The translations under genes and the position numbers were made by a program. Below, piece by piece: positions 50,987 through 60,327 of a DNA stretch of 64,000 nucleotides (its first letter is position 1; each line of letters starts with the position of its first letter). The stretch is from Sandaracinomonas limnophila. Its GTDB lineage: Bacteria; Bacteroidota; Bacteroidia; Cytophagales; Spirosomataceae. The notes under the pieces were generated by a model, which did no database searches, was not told the DNA's origin, and saw only the letters and a program-made list of their open reading frames with translations. Location: positions 310,001 through 374,000 of the forward strand of contig NZ_SACY01000003.1 of assembly GCF_004005965.1 (NCBI RefSeq), read 5' to 3'.

Positions 50987-52111
50987 TTAGGCAATTTTTT
51001 TCTTTACAGTTAATTGGTCATAAATGATCAGTCCTAAGATCAACAAAACAAATCCAGCTATACCTGCAATAATTGGCTGACCAGACAAGATACCAATGCC
51101 TGTTACTAAAACGTTATAAATAGATAGAGGGATTAAACCTGTCCATCCTAAATTCATTAATTGATCATAGCGGAAACGAGGTAAAGTCCAACGCACCCAC
51201 ATAAATACAAATACAAAGAATAATGCTTTACCAATTAAGGCGCCCGCACCAATGAAGGCAGCCGGAGTTTCACCCAATTTATTTGCTACGAACTCATAAC
51301 CTGGATAATCATAACCTCCGAAGAACAAGGTTGCCATTACAGCTCCAGAAATGAACATGTTGATGTATTCTGCAAATAGGTAAAAACCTAATTTCATGGA
51401 AGAGTATTCTGTATGGTATCCACCAATTAATTCAGTTTCGCATTCTGGCAAGTCAAATGGTGTTCTATTACACTCGGCAAAAGCGCAAACAATGAAAATG
51501 ATGAATCCGAGCGGTTGGTAAAAAATATTCCAATGTCCATTTTGTTGTGCCTCCACAATTGTTTTGGTGGAAAGCGAGCCAGAGAACATCAAAATGGCAA
51601 TGATGGAAAGTCCCATAGCCAATTCATAGGAAATATTCTGTGATGCAGCACGTATACCACCCAACAAAGCATATTTGTTATTGGATGCCCAACCACCAAT
51701 TAAAATCCCATAAACGCCCAAAGAAACGATTCCAAATACCCATAAAATTCCGATATTCACGTCAATTCCTTGTAAATCAAATGTTACTCCGGCAACGGTT
51801 ACAGTATCACCAAATGGAATAACTGCTGAAGTCATTAGAGCTGTTAACATAGACAAACAAGGCCCCATGATAAACAACCACTTATTGGCATGAGAAGGAA
51901 TAAAATCTTCCTTCATGAACATTTTAACCGCATCTGCTAAAGGTTGTAAAATTCCGAAAGGACCCGCTCTATCTGGACCCACACGGTCTTGCATAAAAGC
52001 TGCAATTTTTCTTTCGAAGTATGTAGAATAAGCTGCGACTCCTAAAGTGATTGCAAACACCACTAGGATAATAACAGCTTTAGCCATAAATAATGTATTT
52101 GTAGGTTCCAT
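50987..52111 (-). CDS. nuoH: NADH-quinone oxidoreductase subunit H
   Basis: NuoH is the membrane subunit that forms part of the quinone chamber at the arm junction. The 374-residue protein has about eight helices with conserved ERKIAAFMQDRVGPDRAGPFGILQPLADAVK (loop near residue 33), GGWASNNKYALLGGIRAASQNISYELAMG and AECNRTPFDLPECETELIGGYHTEYSSMK. These charged loops are diagnostic. It ends 1 bp before nuoI and starts 3 bp after nuoG. Confidence 0.98.
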   Translation of the reverse strand: MEPTNTLFMAKAVIILVVFAITLGVAAYSTYFERKIAAFMQDRVGPDRAGPFGILQPLADAVKMFMKEDFIPSHANKWLFIMGPCLSMLTALMTSAVIPFGDTVTVAGVTFDLQGIDVNIGILWVFGIVSLGVYGILIGGWASNNKYALLGGIRAASQNISYELAMGLSIIAILMFSGSLSTKTIVEAQQNGHWNIFYQPLGFIIFIVCAFAECNRTPFDLPECETELIGGYHTEYSSMKLGFYLFAEYINMFISGAVMATLFFGGYDYPGYEFVANKLGETPAAFIGAGALIGKALFFVFVFMWVRWTLPRFRYDQLMNLGWTGLIPLSIYNVLVTGIGILSGQPIIAGIAGFVLLILGLIIYDQLTVKKKIA

Positions 52112-52114
52112 AGT

Positions 52115-53143
52115 TTATTTTTCAGCTGCTGGTAAAGATGTTGGAATATTCAAAAAGCTTCTGTCTCTATCATCTTCAATTTGCTTGAAATTCTGAGCAG
52201 CATGTTGAATTGGAAAAGCAGGACGAATCAAATTTGCACCATATTTATTTGCAGAAATGACTGAGTTTCTTGAAATCTTAGATGGTCCTTCAATCGTCCA
52301 ATCAGAGGTCTTTTTCCGATCAAAACGACATGTGTTACAAATAAATTCTAAGGATTCACCCCACTCATTTTTACGGGAAGTAACGCGAATGACTTCATCT
52401 CCACGATACCATAAAATCACATTTCCCGAGCATTTATCGCAACTACAATGTGCATCTACTGGCTTGGAGAACCAAACACGACTTTTGAAACGATAGGTTT
52501 TATCTGTTAATGCTCCAACCGGACAAACATCAATCATGTTTCCTGAGAAATCATTATCTACTGCTTGTTCGATATAAGTGGAAATTTCGGCATGGTCTCC
52601 ACGGTGCATAACCCCATGAACACGTCCGTCTGTAATTTGGTCAGCTGTATAAACACAACGGTAACACAAAATACAACGATTTTTATTCAATTTAATATGA
52701 GGTCCTAAATCTGTTTCCTCAAATGTATTTCTCTCTTCTACGGTACGCGTTGAGGCAACGCCATGTTCAAAAGAAAAGTCTTGTAAATGGCATTCTCCTG
52801 CTTGGTCACAAACAGGGCAATCTAGTGGGTGATTTAACAACAAAAACTCCACTACTCCTTTTCTTGTTTCAATTACCTGCTCATTGATTGCATTTTCAAC
52901 AATCATCCCATCTTGAACCTGCGTAATACAAGCTGGAACTAATTTAGGCATTGGTCGAGGGTCTTTTTCAGAACCTGCAGTAACCTTAACCAAACAGGCA
53001 CGACATTTTCCACCTGAGGACTTTAATGGCTCATAATAGCACATTGCAGGCGGGGCAACCTCCGGGCCAATTTTCCTTGCGGCCTGCATGATCGTTGTAC
53101 CTGCTTCTACCTCAATGGTTATATTGTCTATGGTAACTTTCAT
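52115..53143 (-). CDS. nuoG: NADH-quinone oxidoreductase subunit G, short form
   Basis: This 342-residue protein is the N-terminal half of a classical NuoG (~900 residues in E. coli). It has the [2Fe-2S] N1b ligands (CYYEP, CRACLVKV), the His-Cys N3 motif (HPLDCPVCDQAGEC) and the N4 motif (CILCYRCVY with CPVGALTDK). Further Cys residues, CSCDKC and CNTC, match the start of the molybdopterin-type [4Fe-4S] domain. The large pterin-less domain that normally follows is missing. Similar short NuoG proteins occur in Bacteroidota, so this is probably a lineage form, not a broken gene. It lies 22 bp after the embedded glycosyltransferase gene. Confidence 0.92.
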   Translation of the reverse strand: MKVTIDNITIEVEAGTTIMQAARKIGPEVAPPAMCYYEPLKSSGGKCRACLVKVTAGSEKDPRPMPKLVPACITQVQDGMIVENAINEQVIETRKGVVEFLLLNHPLDCPVCDQAGECHLQDFSFEHGVASTRTVEERNTFEETDLGPHIKLNKNRCILCYRCVYTADQITDGRVHGVMHRGDHAEISTYIEQAVDNDFSGNMIDVCPVGALTDKTYRFKSRVWFSKPVDAHCSCDKCSGNVILWYRGDEVIRVTSRKNEWGESLEFICNTCRFDRKKTSDWTIEGPSKISRNSVISANKYGANLIRPAFPIQHAAQNFKQIEDDRDRSFLNIPTSLPAAEK

Positions 53144-53165
53144 ATTTGTTTCTTTATAACCTTAT

Positions 53166-54329
53166 TTAAACTAACTCACTTTCTATTTTTTCCCAACGAG
53201 CTACAAATGATTGCAATTCATACCCTTTCACTCGTTGTTTTAATTCATTTGAAATTTCTTCTTTTTGTTTCTGAGAAATATTCAATTGTTGCCAAATTAA
53301 TTCAGCTGCATCGTTTTCTTCTAAATTTTCCACTAACACATTTTCCAAGCCTTCTGAAAAATCTTCAATCCCCCCTGTTCCTCTAAATCCAACTATTTGT
53401 AATCCAATGGAAGCCGCCTCCAACATTACCAAAGGGAATGGATCTTCACGTGAAGACAAGAAAAATATATCTGCCAACTCAAAATATGGTCTAGCATCAG
53501 ATTTTACTGGCACCAAATGTATTTTTCCGTCAGTATCAAACTTTCGAATTTCAGCTTTAATTTCTTCAGAAAATAAATTATCACTAATACCCAACCACAC
53601 AAAATGCAAATCAGGACTTTTCTTAATCAACATTCTGGCAACTCGGATAAATACATCCGTTCCCTTTCTCCATTCGGCCAAACCACAACCAAAAACTACT
53701 TTTGCTTCCTCCGGAATTTCCAATTCCATTCGCAATATCTCAGCAGATTTTGCCTTTGGATTCTTAGAGAACTCCACCATTGGCGACAATAGTGTTATTT
53801 TATTTTCATTTATTTGGCACCTTTTTTGAAGAACATCTCCTACTTTTTTAGACACCACCCAAATATGTTTCACTTTTTCGGCTAAAAATTTCAAATCAGC
53901 CTCAGAAGCATACATAGACAATGAAAAATCTAATTCATGCACATAGCAAGCAAGATTTGCACGCAAACCTTGAATTTTCTGCATGACATTCAAGGAGGCT
54001 ACCGTATTGCCAATAATTAACTCAAAACGTTCCTTTCGAAGTTCCCGAATCAATATGGCGATTTCCTCTCTGGATGGTTCTTCAATCACCATTTCCTCTC
54101 GTTTGAGAAAAGGTATTTTCTTTAAAATTTTATTTCCTTTATCTCGCTCAACCTGCCAAACCCAAACTTTGGCATATTTTTGGTATTGTTGCAAAAGTAC
54201 TCCTCCTCTTTCCAACAACAAATAATTCTCAATACCTCTTTTCTTTTGTTCTTTAAGCCAATTCAATAACACAAGCTGTGCTCCAGCTCGGTTTGCATCA
54301 TGGCCTATAAACAAAATCTTTTTAGACAT
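53166..54329 (-). CDS. Glycosyltransferase family 4 embedded in the nuo operon
   Basis: A 387-residue GT-B fold transferase. The N terminus reads KKILFIGHDANRAGAQLVLLNWL, the acceptor-domain start with a glycine/Ala loop. The C-terminal donor domain has VFGCGLAEWRKGTDVFIRVA and SREDPFPLVMLEAASIGLQIVGFRGTGG, with the E-x7-E pattern. It is a cytosolic sugar transferase with unknown donor and acceptor and no link to complex I chemistry. It is placed between nuoF (7-bp gap) and nuoG (22-bp gap) on the same strand, so it is cotranscribed with the respiratory genes. It differs clearly from the GT4 at 624-1754. Confidence 0.92.
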   Translation of the reverse strand: MSKKILFIGHDANRAGAQLVLLNWLKEQKKRGIENYLLLERGGVLLQQYQKYAKVWVWQVERDKGNKILKKIPFLKREEMVIEEPSREEIAILIRELRKERFELIIGNTVASLNVMQKIQGLRANLACYVHELDFSLSMYASEADLKFLAEKVKHIWVVSKKVGDVLQKRCQINENKITLLSPMVEFSKNPKAKSAEILRMELEIPEEAKVVFGCGLAEWRKGTDVFIRVARMLIKKSPDLHFVWLGISDNLFSEEIKAEIRKFDTDGKIHLVPVKSDARPYFELADIFFLSSREDPFPLVMLEAASIGLQIVGFRGTGGIEDFSEGLENVLVENLEENDAAELIWQQLNISQKQKEEISNELKQRVKGYELQSFVARWEKIESELV

Positions 54330-54336
54330 ATCAAAA

Positions 54337-55677
54337 TTAATTAGACCAACTAGCGCCGGGTCTCATATAAACAGCTCCTGGTTTTGTTGCCAATTCTGGG
54401 TGCTCAATATGCCATTCAAATTCATCCCTAAAATGTCTAATAGCTGCTGCTACCGGCCAAGAAGCGGCATCTCCTAGTGGACAAATTGTATTCCCTTCAA
54501 TTTTTTTGGCTACATCCACCAATAAATCTACATCCTCTTTTCTACCTTCTCCACTTTCTATTCGGTGCAACACCTTGTCCATCCAACCTGTACCCTCTCT
54601 ACACGGAGAACATTGTCCACAAGATTCATGATGATAAAAACTTGCAAAGGTTAAGGTATTATGAACGATACAAGTAGTTTCATCCATTACAATAAATCCG
54701 CCAGAACCTAACATGGTTCCTGTTGCAAATCCACCATCAGAAAGTGACTCATACGTCATTCTTCTTTTCTCTCCATTGGCAGTAGTCAAAATTAATTCTG
54801 CAGGTAAAATAGGTACAGAACTTCCTCCAGCAATTACTGCTTTTAGTTTATGACCATCTCGTATGCCTCCACACCATTCCTCTGAAAAAATAAAATCTTC
54901 AACAGTGATACCTAAAGGAATTTCATAAACACCTGGCTTTTTCACATGTCCTGAAACCGAAATCAATTTCGTTCCTGTGCTTCTTCCTTCTCCTATAGCT
55001 GCATAGGCATCGCCACCGTTATTTACAATCCAAGAAGTCGCAGATATAGATTCAACATTATTAACAACTGTTGGGCATTGCCACAATCCTTTTACTGCTG
55101 GGAATGGTGGTTTGTTTCTAGGATTTCCTCTTTTACCTTCTAAAGATTCCAATAAGGCTGTCTCTTCACCACAGATATAAGCTCCTCCACCAGGTTGAAC
55201 ATATAAATCCAAATCATAACCTGAACCTAAAATATTCTTCCCCAAAAATCCTTTATCATAAGCCTCTTGAATGGCTTTTTCCAAAATATGGATCACATAC
55301 ATCAATTCACCTCTTACATATATATAAGACGTGTTGGCACCTAAAGCGAAGGACGATACAATCATTCCTTCAATTAAAGTATGAGGACTTTTTGCCATCA
55401 AATAATGGTCTTTGAAGGTCCCTGGCTCCGATTCATCCGCATTACAAACCAAGTAACGAGGTACCCCTTCTGGCTTTGCCAAAAAAGACCACTTCATTCC
55501 TACTGGAAATCCTGCACCACCACGACCTCTCAATCCGGACTTTTTCACTTCTTCCGTTACCTCATCCGGACTCATATTTTTCAATGCCTTAGTTACTGCT
55601 TGATAACCACCGTGCTTCATAAAAACATCGATTGTTTCAATATTGGGGACATCAATATGTTCAGTTAATATTTTCAT
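54337..55677 (-). CDS. nuoF: NADH-quinone oxidoreductase subunit F
   Basis: NuoF binds NADH and FMN and carries cluster N3 at the tip of the hydrophilic arm. The 446-residue protein has [17 protein letters not shown] (NADH/FMN glycine loop), [38 protein letters not shown]-type FMN site, and the [4Fe-4S] ligands in [13 protein letters not shown] plus the distal CPLGDA. All key residues are present. It ends 7 bp before the embedded glycosyltransferase gene and starts 6 bp after nuoE. Confidence 0.98.
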   Translation of the reverse strand: [446 protein letters not shown]

Positions 55678-55683
55678 TCGAAC

Positions 55684-56178
55684 TTATTTTCCTAATTCAT
55701 CAATAATTTGATCCACCTTTTCTTTGGTAAGGTGCATGTAATATTTTTCACGGATTTGAAATACAGGTCCCCAGCCACATGCAGCCAAACACTCAACTTC
55801 TTTGATAGTAAACTTTCCATCAGCAGTTGTTTCACCCGTTTCAATACCCAATCTTTTTTTCAAGTGGTCATATACTTCTACCCCACCCATTAAGCAACAA
55901 GGACCCGTTCTGCAATATTCAATCACATGCTCACCCACTGGCTCCAAATGAAACATGGTATAAAATGTCGCCACTTCATAAACCTCCACTGGTTGAATAT
56001 TTAACAAGCTTGCCACATAGTCCATTACCTCCGGACTACACCATCTCCACTCAGCTTGTGCAAGATGTAAAATTGGCAACAAAGCCGATTTCTGTTTTCC
56101 CTCCGGATAACGGGCAATAATTCTTTTAACTAATTCTAAGGTCTCTGCCGGAAAGGCTACCTGTGTTTTCGCTTCCAT
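55684..56178 (-). CDS. nuoE: NADH-quinone oxidoreductase subunit E
   Basis: NuoE is a thioredoxin-fold protein with the [2Fe-2S] cluster N1a. The ligands are C-x4-C in CRTGPC and C-x3-C in CLAAC, as expected. YEVATFYTMFHLEPVG and CGWGPVFQI are other family segments. I start at ATG 56178, giving 164 residues; a TTG at 56187 is open but less likely. It lies between nuoD and nuoF with minimal spacing. Confidence 0.96.
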   Translation of the reverse strand: MEAKTQVAFPAETLELVKRIIARYPEGKQKSALLPILHLAQAEWRWCSPEVMDYVASLLNIQPVEVYEVATFYTMFHLEPVGEHVIEYCRTGPCCLMGGVEVYDHLKKRLGIETGETTADGKFTIKEVECLAACGWGPVFQIREKYYMHLTKEKVDQIIDELGK

Positions 56179-56187
56179 CCTTTTCAA

Positions 56188-57423
56188 TTATGTATCTAAT
56201 TCTCCTGCAATCACATTCATTGACGACATCGTAACGATGGCATCTGACAAAGTTGTTCCTTTAATCATTTCTGGGAATGCCTGATAATAAATAAAACAAG
56301 GTCTTCTAAATTTCAAACGGTAAGGACTTCTTCCTCCATCTGACAATAAGTAAAATCCTAACTCACCATTTCCACCTTCTACAGAATGATATACTTCCCC
56401 TACGGGTGCATCTATCTCACCCATAATGATTTTAAAATGGTAAATCAAAGCTTCCATGTTTTTATAAACATCTTGCTTTTCTGGTAAATAATAATGCGGA
56501 GCATCTGCATGGAAAGGACCTTCAGGCAAATTTTTCATTGCCTGTTCAATAATTCGCAGACTTTGCCACATCTCCTCCTGGCGAACCAAGAAGCGATCAT
56601 AGGTGTCTCCTTTCGTTCCAACAGGCACCTCAAATTCAAAATCTTCATACGATGAATAAGGATTCATCACACGAACGTCGTAATCAACTCCGGCAGCACG
56701 TAGATTGGGTCCTGTAAATCCGTAGTTCAAAGCTCTTTCTGCTGAAATACCTCCCACGTTTTGCGTACGATCCATAAAGATTCTATTACGCATTACTAAG
56801 CCTTCAAATTCCTTTAAAACCTTGGGAAGGCCTTCTATTACCTTATTTATTTTTTCAATCGCTACTGGAGAAAAATCTCTTTCCATTCCTCCAAAACGAC
56901 CCATATTCGTAGTCAATCGTGCTCCACACAATTCTTCGTAGATTTCATAGATAAATTCTCTCCACTGAAAAATATATAAAAAACCCGTTAATGCACCAGT
57001 ATCTACTGCCAAAACTGAATTACAAATGATGTGATCAGCAATACGTGCCAATTCCATCATAATCACACGCATGTATTGTGCTCTCTTAGGTACCTCAATA
57101 CCTAACAATTTTTCCACAGTCATGTGCCATCCCATGTTGTTGATGGGAGCCGAACAATAATTCATTCGGTCAGTCAAGGTGGTAATTTGGTATAAGGGTT
57201 TTCTTTCTGCAATTTTTTCAAATGCTCGATGTATGTACCCTACTGTTTGCTCTGCATCTACAATTGTTTCTCCATCCATGGTTAGGATATTCTGGAAGAT
57301 ACCATGTGTTGCAGGGTGTGTAGGACCCAGGTTCAAGGTTGTTAACTCATTTACATAAGGACCACCTGTTGCCGTTTTGTCGATACCTACATTAGGATTA
57401 TTTACTAAACTTATTTCCGACAT
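56188..57423 (-). CDS. nuoD: NADH-quinone oxidoreductase subunit D
   Basis: NuoD is the 49-kDa-type subunit that forms the quinone site with NuoB. The 411-residue protein shows [18 protein letters not shown] (conserved His loop), [29 protein letters not shown]-like motif (TDRMNY), [25 protein letters not shown] and the C-terminal [13 protein letters not shown]. It is separate from NuoC, unlike the fused NuoCD of E. coli. It starts 12 bp after nuoC and ends immediately before nuoE. Confidence 0.98.
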   Translation of the reverse strand: MSEISLVNNPNVGIDKTATGGPYVNELTTLNLGPTHPATHGIFQNILTMDGETIVDAEQTVGYIHRAFEKIAERKPLYQITTLTDRMNYCSAPINNMGWHMTVEKLLGIEVPKRAQYMRVIMMELARIADHIICNSVLAVDTGALTGFLYIFQWREFIYEIYEELCGARLTTNMGRFGGMERDFSPVAIEKINKVIEGLPKVLKEFEGLVMRNRIFMDRTQNVGGISAERALNYGFTGPNLRAAGVDYDVRVMNPYSSYEDFEFEVPVGTKGDTYDRFLVRQEEMWQSLRIIEQAMKNLPEGPFHADAPHYYLPEKQDVYKNMEALIYHFKIIMGEIDAPVGEVYHSVEGGNGELGFYLLSDGGRSPYRLKFRRPCFIYYQAFPEMIKGTTLSDAIVTMSSMNVIAGELDT

Positions 57424-57435
57424 ATCTTTTCCGTC

Positions 57436-57945
57436 TTATCTACCGAATAATTCATCAATTTTATCATGACGCGTAGCATCTTCCACTGGATATTCCTTAC
57501 GCATTGGGAAGTAATCCATTTCGTCCATATTCAAAATACGCTTTAAATTGGGATGACCCTCAAAAATGATTCCATAGAAATCAAAGGCTTCTCTTTCCAT
57601 CCAGTTGGCAGTAGCATAAAGCCCTGTAATGGTAGGAAAAACTGGATTTTCGATAGGTGCATACGCTTTAATCCAAATACGCACATTGTTTTCCAAGCTG
57701 TGCAAATGGTATATCACACCTAATTCTTGACCTTTTGCATCTGGAAAATGAATTCCAGCCAAATCGGTTAAAAACTGAAATTTAAATGCAGAATGTTGGT
57801 ATAAATAATGAATCAGGGGAACAATTGTATCTGTTCCTACTGTCACCTGCAAAATACCATGCGATTCACCAATTCCATAAATAGCAGTTTCCCCAAATTG
57901 CGATTGAAGGTCTGCGATGATTTGTTGATTTGTAATCTTCTCCAT
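57436..57945 (-). CDS. nuoC: NADH-quinone oxidoreductase subunit C
   Basis: NuoC is the 30-kDa-type subunit of the hydrophilic arm. The 169-residue protein has FLTDLAGIHFPDAKGQELGVIYHLHSL and the signature ANWMEREAFDFYGIIFEGHPNLKRILNMDEMDYFPMRKEYP. I start at ATG 57945, with a TTG two codons upstream as an alternative. It sits between nuoB and nuoD as a free-standing subunit. Confidence 0.96.
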   Translation of the reverse strand: MEKITNQQIIADLQSQFGETAIYGIGESHGILQVTVGTDTIVPLIHYLYQHSAFKFQFLTDLAGIHFPDAKGQELGVIYHLHSLENNVRIWIKAYAPIENPVFPTITGLYATANWMEREAFDFYGIIFEGHPNLKRILNMDEMDYFPMRKEYPVEDATRHDKIDELFGR

Positions 57946-57951
57946 CTTCAA

Positions 57952-58500
57952 TTATTCAATGCCATAAGAGGCTAATAAAGCTTTATATTCGGGAGTATGG
58001 CGACGACGAGTCGATTCATTTTTCGCCAATTCCTGAATTTGCATAAATCCTTCTAAAATTTGTTCTGGACGTGGTGGACAACCTGGAACATAAACATCCA
58101 CTGGAATTACACGATCAATACCTTGCAATACAGAATAGGTATCAAATATACCTCCAGAGCATGCACAAGCACCTACAGACAACACCCAACGAGGTTCTGC
58201 CATTTGTAAATAAACTTGCTTAACAACCGGAGCCATTTTCTTGGAAATGGTTCCCATTACCATTAACACGTCTGCTTGGCGAGCCGAAAAACTCATACGC
58301 TCTGAACCAAAACGAGAAATATCGTAATGTGCGGCCATGGTTGCCATGAACTCAATTCCGCAACAGGAAGTAGCAAAGGGCAAAGGCCACAAAGAGTTTG
58401 ACCTCGCCATACCCACTAAATGGTCTAAACTGGTTGCAAAAAATCCTTGCCCCTCAATTCCTGGAGGCGCTTCTGCCAACTGGATATCTGAATTACTCAT
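57952..58500 (-). CDS. nuoB: NADH-quinone oxidoreductase subunit B
   Basis: NuoB carries cluster N2, the last iron-sulfur cluster before quinone. The 182-residue protein has the tandem Cys pair in ATSCCGIEFMATMAAHYD, VGACACSGG, and the final ligand in YVPGCPPRPEQILEG. RQADVLMVMGTISKKMAPV is a further family segment. It lies 33 bp after nuoA and 6 bp before nuoC. Confidence 0.98.
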   Translation of the reverse strand: MSNSDIQLAEAPPGIEGQGFFATSLDHLVGMARSNSLWPLPFATSCCGIEFMATMAAHYDISRFGSERMSFSARQADVLMVMGTISKKMAPVVKQVYLQMAEPRWVLSVGACACSGGIFDTYSVLQGIDRVIPVDVYVPGCPPRPEQILEGFMQIQELAKNESTRRRHTPEYKALLASYGIE

Positions 58501-58533
58501 ATTTTGAATTTACTTTGTCTTAATAAATAGGGA

Positions 58534-58902
58534 TTATTTCTCCCACTTTAAAATTCCTTTCTTAATCACATAAACGAAACCTGCCAATAACAAGCCCATA
58601 AAAACAGCCATTTCCCAGAAACCTGTCCATGACAATTGCTTGAAATTTACAGCCCATGGGTACATAAACACAATTTCAATGTCGAACAAGACAAATAAAA
58701 TAGCCACTAAAAAATACTTGATTGAGATTGGGGTACGGGCATCACCTTGTGACTCAATACCACACTCAAATGCCTCATCTTTTAATTTCGTGCTTCTTCT
58801 TGGGCCTAGAATATGAGTTACAATCATTGTAAAAACAATGAAACCCATAGCCGCTGCCAATTGAACAAAGATTGGCAAAAAATCAGAAGGTTGGTAATTC
58901 AT
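58534..58902 (-). CDS. nuoA: NADH-quinone oxidoreductase subunit A
   Basis: NuoA is a small three-helix membrane subunit at the junction with the hydrophilic arm. The 122-residue protein has the conserved loop LGPRRSTKLKDEAFECGIESQGDARTPISIKYFLVAILFVLFDIEIVFMYPWA, with the CGIES cysteine. It is the first of the nuo genes; a 63-bp gap separates it from the Gfo/Idh/MocA gene upstream on the same strand, so the operon may start farther up. Confidence 0.97.
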   Translation of the reverse strand: MNYQPSDFLPIFVQLAAAMGFIVFTMIVTHILGPRRSTKLKDEAFECGIESQGDARTPISIKYFLVAILFVLFDIEIVFMYPWAVNFKQLSWTGFWEMAVFMGLLLAGFVYVIKKGILKWEK

Positions 58903-58965
58903 AAAAATCTTATCTTAAATCAAGACGCAATTTACTCACTAAAATTCAAATATGAAGTTTTTTCA

Positions 58966-60303
58966 TTAAAAATACTTTGTTTTTCCAGGGACAGCCACTG
59001 GATACAATCCGTTCTCATCTGGCTTCAATGGCATTTCAGCATCCCAAGTGAATTGAGAAGGTGCCAAACTTAAACCCGAATTAATTGCAGCATCCCATTC
59101 AATCTCCTGTCCGGAATAGGTTGCCATTCTTCCTAAAATGGATGTCATTGTAGAATAAGCCCCATTTTCTGCATCAGCAAACTTATAATTTCCAGCGGCA
59201 ACTTCGGCCCATAATTCATCATGCTCTGTTTGATAAGGATTATTTTCCAATGTTTTTTTATCATACCCAAATTTCAGATTTCCTTTTGAATCTAAAATTT
59301 TTGCCGCATCAAATTCCACCTTCCCTTTAGTCCCGACTAAAAGTTCATCTACTTTGGTCCAAGTTCCAGGTATGTGACGACATTGGCTATTCAAAATTGT
59401 CCCGTCTGCATATTCAAATTCAACTAAGTGATGATCGAATATCTCCCCATAATTTTTTCCTTTTCTCACTTCTCTTCCGCCTGTTCCTCTAGCACGTACA
59501 GGATATCCGTTTTTTGCCCAATTTATTACATCTATATTATGGATATGTTGCTCAGTAATATGATCCCCACAAATCCAATTGAAATAATACCAGTTACGTA
59601 ATTGGTATTCCATTTCAGTTTGACCTGCGGTTCTTGGTTTTACCCAAACACCATCATTGTTCCACCAACAGGAAGCAGAAACAATTTCGCCAATCTGTCC
59701 ATCCTGAACCCGCTTCATCAACTCTCTGTATGAATTTTGGTAATGTCTTTGCAATCCTACCACCACATTTAATTTTTTCTCCTTGGCAATTTTAGCAGCA
59801 GCCAAAACTCTTTGAACTCCTGCAGGATCTGTGGCAACAGGCTTTTCCATAAATATCTGCTTGCCTTGCTTTACAGCTTCCTCAAAATGAATAGGTCTAA
59901 ATCCAGGAGGAGTAGATAATATTACCACATCAGCCAATTCCATGGCTTTTTTATAAGCGTCAAATCCTACAAATTTATGATCTTCGGAAACTTTAACCTT
60001 CTGGTTAACCATAATTTCCTTAGGCGATTTATCTTTTACCTTAGAGGTCATTATGCTCTTATAACATCCGTCTAGTCTATCCTTAAAAACATCTGCCATC
60101 GCAACCAATTGAATATTCTCCTTAGTTGACAATGCCTGTACAATTGCACCCGTACCACGCCCACCGCATCCTATTAGTGCTACCTTAATGGTATCATTCA
60201 CATTGCTCTGCGAAAAACTAACATTGGATAACCAAGGAGCAATCGTTAAACTACTAGTAATTAAACTAGATTTTTTCATAAAATCTCTTCTTGAATTTTT
60301 CAT
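58966..60303 (-). CDS. Tat-exported Gfo/Idh/MocA-family oxidoreductase
   Basis: A 445-residue NAD(P)-dependent oxidoreductase of the glucose-fructose oxidoreductase family. The N terminus SRRDFMKKSSL followed by a hydrophobic stretch is a twin-arginine signal, so the protein is exported folded, probably with bound cofactor. VALIGCGGRGTGAIVQAL (about 42-59) binds the nucleotide. MEKPVATDP holds the catalytic-region Lys, and WWNNDGVWVKPR, WICGDHITEQHIHNIDVINW are typical of the secreted Bacteroidota subgroup. The sugar substrate is unknown. It is downstream of a formylglycine-enzyme-like gene and apbE and upstream of nuoA, all minus strand. Confidence 0.92.
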   Translation of the reverse strand: MKNSRRDFMKKSSLITSSLTIAPWLSNVSFSQSNVNDTIKVALIGCGGRGTGAIVQALSTKENIQLVAMADVFKDRLDGCYKSIMTSKVKDKSPKEIMVNQKVKVSEDHKFVGFDAYKKAMELADVVILSTPPGFRPIHFEEAVKQGKQIFMEKPVATDPAGVQRVLAAAKIAKEKKLNVVVGLQRHYQNSYRELMKRVQDGQIGEIVSASCWWNNDGVWVKPRTAGQTEMEYQLRNWYYFNWICGDHITEQHIHNIDVINWAKNGYPVRARGTGGREVRKGKNYGEIFDHHLVEFEYADGTILNSQCRHIPGTWTKVDELLVGTKGKVEFDAAKILDSKGNLKFGYDKKTLENNPYQTEHDELWAEVAAGNYKFADAENGAYSTMTSILGRMATYSGQEIEWDAAINSGLSLAPSQFTWDAEMPLKPDENGLYPVAVPGKTKYF

Positions 60304-60327
60304 AGATATAGTTTTAAAGGTTTTTAT

